Below are positions 13,940 through 15,550 of a stretch of 15,550 nt of DNA, in pieces (position 1 is the stretch's first letter; every line of letters begins with the position of its first letter). The DNA lies in assembly GCA_902496455.1 (NCBI GenBank), contig CABVAY010000042.1, positions 1 through 15,550 on the forward strand, written 5' to 3'. Under the pieces are notes generated by a model. The model saw nothing but the letters and a program-made list of their open reading frames with translations. It made no database searches and was not told where the DNA came from. The translations under genes were made by a program, and so were the position numbers. The DNA comes from an uncultured Collinsella sp. (GTDB taxonomy: Bacteria > Actinomycetota > Coriobacteriia > Coriobacteriales > Coriobacteriaceae).

Positions 13940-14102
13940 TGGTATCGAACTCCTTAGAGGGTCGTTGTTTGGGTACATGCCGCCGCGGCAGAGCAGGGCG
14001 GCAGGGTAAGTGTCCCATGCCGTGCGGACATCAATGGAGAAACCACCTGCTCGACCAACCCTTGACGCCGTTTTGCACCGGCATCCCATCCCCCGCTATC
14101 GA

Positions 14103-14278
14103 GGTCTAATCTTTTCACGAGAAGTGAACGGCTGTTTTAGACCCCTGAAACATCCGCATCTTTCGGCGGCAAAATCGCAGGATTCCAGCACCGAAACCGC
14201 AGGAAACGACATACTCGAAGTGCCGATGCTTCGGGGGCCCGATTTCACTCGTCCACCTCTCCGGAAAAGTATTAGACC
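14103..14278. mobile_element. 176-bp MITE-like element with long imperfect terminal inverted repeats
   Basis: GGTCTAAT at 14103 is inverted as ATTAGACC at 14278. The complementarity continues inwards for some 60 bases per arm with scattered mismatches: CTTTTC with GAAAAG, GAGAAGTG with CACCTCTC, and CCCCTGAAACATCCGC with the segment around 14223-14238. CCCCGCT occurs at 14091-14097 and 14277-14283, near both ends, and might be a target duplication. There is no transposase. It may equally be a structured RNA or an intergenic palindromic repeat. Confidence 0.5.
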
Positions 14279-14339
14279 CCGCTGCTAGCTATCCAAAAGA
14301 CCGTGCCCACACCACCCAAAAACTCATCCAACATTAATC

Positions 14340-14367
14340 TTGGCTCAAGAATCGCTTAATCTATAAC
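14340..14367 (+). promoter_or_regulatory. Candidate promoter of the UBA/DUF4342 gene
   Basis: TTGGCT (14340-14345) and TATAAC (14362-14367) are 16 bases apart on the plus strand, about 120 bases before the ATG. This is the best -35/-10 pair in the spacer. Confidence 0.45.
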
Positions 14368-14485
14368 CTGCACTATAGAGTTCGACCAAGGGCGGGGCGG
14401 CGCCGCGCAACGCAGATCGCTGAACGCAACGCTCGCGCCCGGGCAGATCGCCCGGCGTCGCGCCCATCGAACGAAAGGACAGGTC

Positions 14486-15028
14486 ATGGACGACCTCGAA
14501 AAAGTTGAAACCATCCGCACCAAGTGCAACGTGAGCTACACCGATGCCAAGGCCGCGCTCGACGCTGCCGACGGCAACGTTTTGGATGCCATCATTTGGC
14601 TCGAGTCGCAGGGCAAGACGCAGACCACGTCGGCGCATGCCGCCACCGAGTCCGAGCCGGTCGATGAACCCTCGGCCGAGATGGTCGCCGCGCAGGCCGC
14701 CTACGAGAAGTCGAGCGAAAAGACCGACTTCTCCAAGAAGATGGACAGCGTGTGGGAGTACCTCAAAAAGCTCTTCCGCCTGAGCCTGGACACCAAGTTT
14801 ATCGCCACGCGCCGCGATGCGATCATCCTCAACATCCCCATCCTGATCCCCATCATCGCCCTGTTTGCCTGGGGCGTTACGATTTGGCTGATGCTGATTG
14901 GCCTGTTCTTTGGCATGCGCTACCGCATCGATAGCGACGGCGACGTGCCCGGCAGCATCAACAACCTTATGAATCACGCTGCCGATGCCGCGGACGACAT
15001 CAAGCAAAATCTCAACGACGACAAGTAA
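14486..15028 (+). CDS. UBA/TS-N and DUF4342 membrane protein
   Basis: This 180-residue protein has an N-terminal UBA/TS-N-like three-helix domain (about 1-42: LEKVETIRTKCNVSYTDAK and ALDAADGNVLDAIIWLESQ, the pattern found at the start of elongation factor Ts). An Ala/Glu/Ser-rich linker follows. The C-terminal DUF4342-like part (about 85-150) has two tight hydrophobic stretches, IILNIPILIPIIALFAWGV and IWLMLIGLFFGMRYRI. The function is unknown. GAAAGGAC stands six bases before the ATG. The gene is followed after 18 bases by a response-regulator gene, and I infer an operon. The UBA-type domain suggests a protein-protein contact; pairing with a two-component system suggests a role in sensing or envelope stress, but this is inference. 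Confidence 0.85.
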   Translation: MDDLEKVETIRTKCNVSYTDAKAALDAADGNVLDAIIWLESQGKTQTTSAHAATESEPVDEPSAEMVAAQAAYEKSSEKTDFSKKMDSVWEYLKKLFRLSLDTKFIATRRDAIILNIPILIPIIALFAWGVTIWLMLIGLFFGMRYRIDSDGDVPGSINNLMNHAADAADDIKQNLNDDK

Positions 15029-15046
15029 TCGCAGACGGGGGCACGC

Positions 15047-15523
15047 ATGGCACGGATCCTGATCGTAGAGGACGAGGAGAAAATCGCCCGCTTTGTGACG
15101 CTCGAGCTGGAGCACGAGGGCTACCAGGTGGAACACGCCGCCGACGGCCGCACCGCCGTGGACCTGGCGCTGGAGCGCAACTACGATCTGATTCTGCTCG
15201 ATGTGCTGTTGCCGCAGCTCAACGGCATGGAGGTGCTGCGACGCGTACGCAAGCACAAGGATGTGCCGGTGATTATGGTCACCGCGCGAGATGCCGTGAT
15301 GGACAAGGTGGCCGGGCTCGATGCCGGCGCCGACGATTACCTGACCAAGCCGTTTGCGATTGAGGAGTTGTTCGCACGGATCCGCGTTGCGCTGAAGCGC
15401 TCGGAGGCCGTGCGGGCGGCTTCGGGCGTTGGTGGCGTTGAGGTGGGCGGCGCGGACGTCGGCGCCGTCGCGATGCCCCCGGTCAGCGGCTCGACCCAGG
15501 CATCCGCCTCGCCCTCCAGATAG
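15047..15523 (+). CDS. OmpR-type response regulator, receiver domain only in this window
   Basis: The first 115 residues are a complete receiver domain: ILIVEDEEK (acidic pair Glu8-Asp9), the phosphorylation site Asp52 in LLDVLLPQLNG, the switch Thr79 in MVTARD, and Lys101 in YLTKPF. A Gly/Ala/Val-rich linker follows, after which the frame reads PPVSGSTQASASPSR and stops at 15523. Family members with this receiver normally continue into a winged-helix DNA-binding domain of about 100 residues, for a total of about 230. Here the product is 158 residues. The last roughly 75 bases read more like coding sequence on the opposite strand (NEVEDFIRHYLEGEADAWVEP), so the gene is broken by a rearrangement or by an assembly join near 15465. 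Its kinase partner is outside the window. Confidence 0.8.
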   Translation: MARILIVEDEEKIARFVTLELEHEGYQVEHAADGRTAVDLALERNYDLILLDVLLPQLNGMEVLRRVRKHKDVPVIMVTARDAVMDKVAGLDAGADDYLTKPFAIEELFARIRVALKRSEAVRAASGVGGVEVGGADVGAVAMPPVSGSTQASASPSR

Positions 15524-15550
15524 TGCCGGATGAAATCCTCCACTTCGTTT

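Larger units (their letters stand above)
13940..14485. other. 545-bp spacer holding a long hairpin element and a promoter
   Basis: No protein gene is convincing here. 13940-14102 should carry the promoter of the 79-residue protein gene, though I cannot place it. 14103-14278 is the hairpin element. 14340-14367 is a promoter candidate for the DUF4342 gene, followed by a leader of about 115 bases with a GC-rich hairpin CCGGGC/GCCCGG (14439-14455). Confidence 0.6.

Noticed and set aside
1..15550. CRISPR array, tRNA or rRNA genes, phage genes or a complete defence system
   Set aside because: I saw no regularly spaced repeats, no cloverleaf with a T-loop consensus, and no phage or nuclease/helicase genes on either strand.

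Overview
The window looks like a chromosomal segment of a high-GC Gram-positive gut bacterium of the Coriobacteriia, most likely Collinsella or a close relative. This rests on the high GC coding sequence, ribosome-binding sites of the AGGAGG/GAAAGGA type, the gene families present, and short repeats that I associate with that genus from memory. No database search was possible, so the assignment is an inference.

Layout. (1) 63-1787, minus strand: a BceS/BceR-like two-component system, with a large dyad upstream of the regulator. Its usual ABC-transporter partner is not in the window. (2) 1956-5541: a catabolic-looking cluster. A PucR-type regulator reads rightwards from an AT-richer spacer. 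An ornithine-cyclodeaminase-family enzyme and a fold-type-I aminotransferase read leftwards, and two matching 16-bp dyads lie in the spacer. (3) 5560-8142, minus strand: an uncharacterised 244-residue protein and purH, separated by a terminator and a 93-nt imperfect palindrome. (4) 8420-11149: a GNAT acetyltransferase (+) and a secreted/membrane DUF2207 protein (-), the latter flanked by short 'GGGGACxxTCC' repeats. (5) 11219-12836: a 440-bp spacer with an orphan terminator that suggests an unannotated RNA, then a GluQRS-type tRNA-modifying enzyme. Its TATACT box sits only seven bases before the ATG, and its C terminus carries what looks like the toxin-binding tail of a DUF1778 antitoxin. (6) 12889-13939, minus strand: a metallophosphoesterase and a 79-residue membrane protein. 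(7) 13940-15550: a spacer with a 176-bp long-hairpin element, then a UBA/DUF4342 membrane protein followed 18 bp later by an OmpR-family response regulator whose reading frame fails after the receiver domain, close to the window end.

How the genes work together. The clearest functional unit is the PucR / cyclodeaminase / aminotransferase locus, which probably catabolises or interconverts an amino acid under PucR control. The two-component genes at either end are separate sensory units, each cut off from its partner genes. purH and gluQRS are housekeeping. The most unusual items are the antitoxin-like tail on GluQRS, the paired dyads in the PucR spacer, the candidate RNA at about 11340-11525, and the two long palindromic elements at 6421-6513 and 14103-14278. 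I saw no tRNA, rRNA, CRISPR array, intact insertion sequence or complete defence system.
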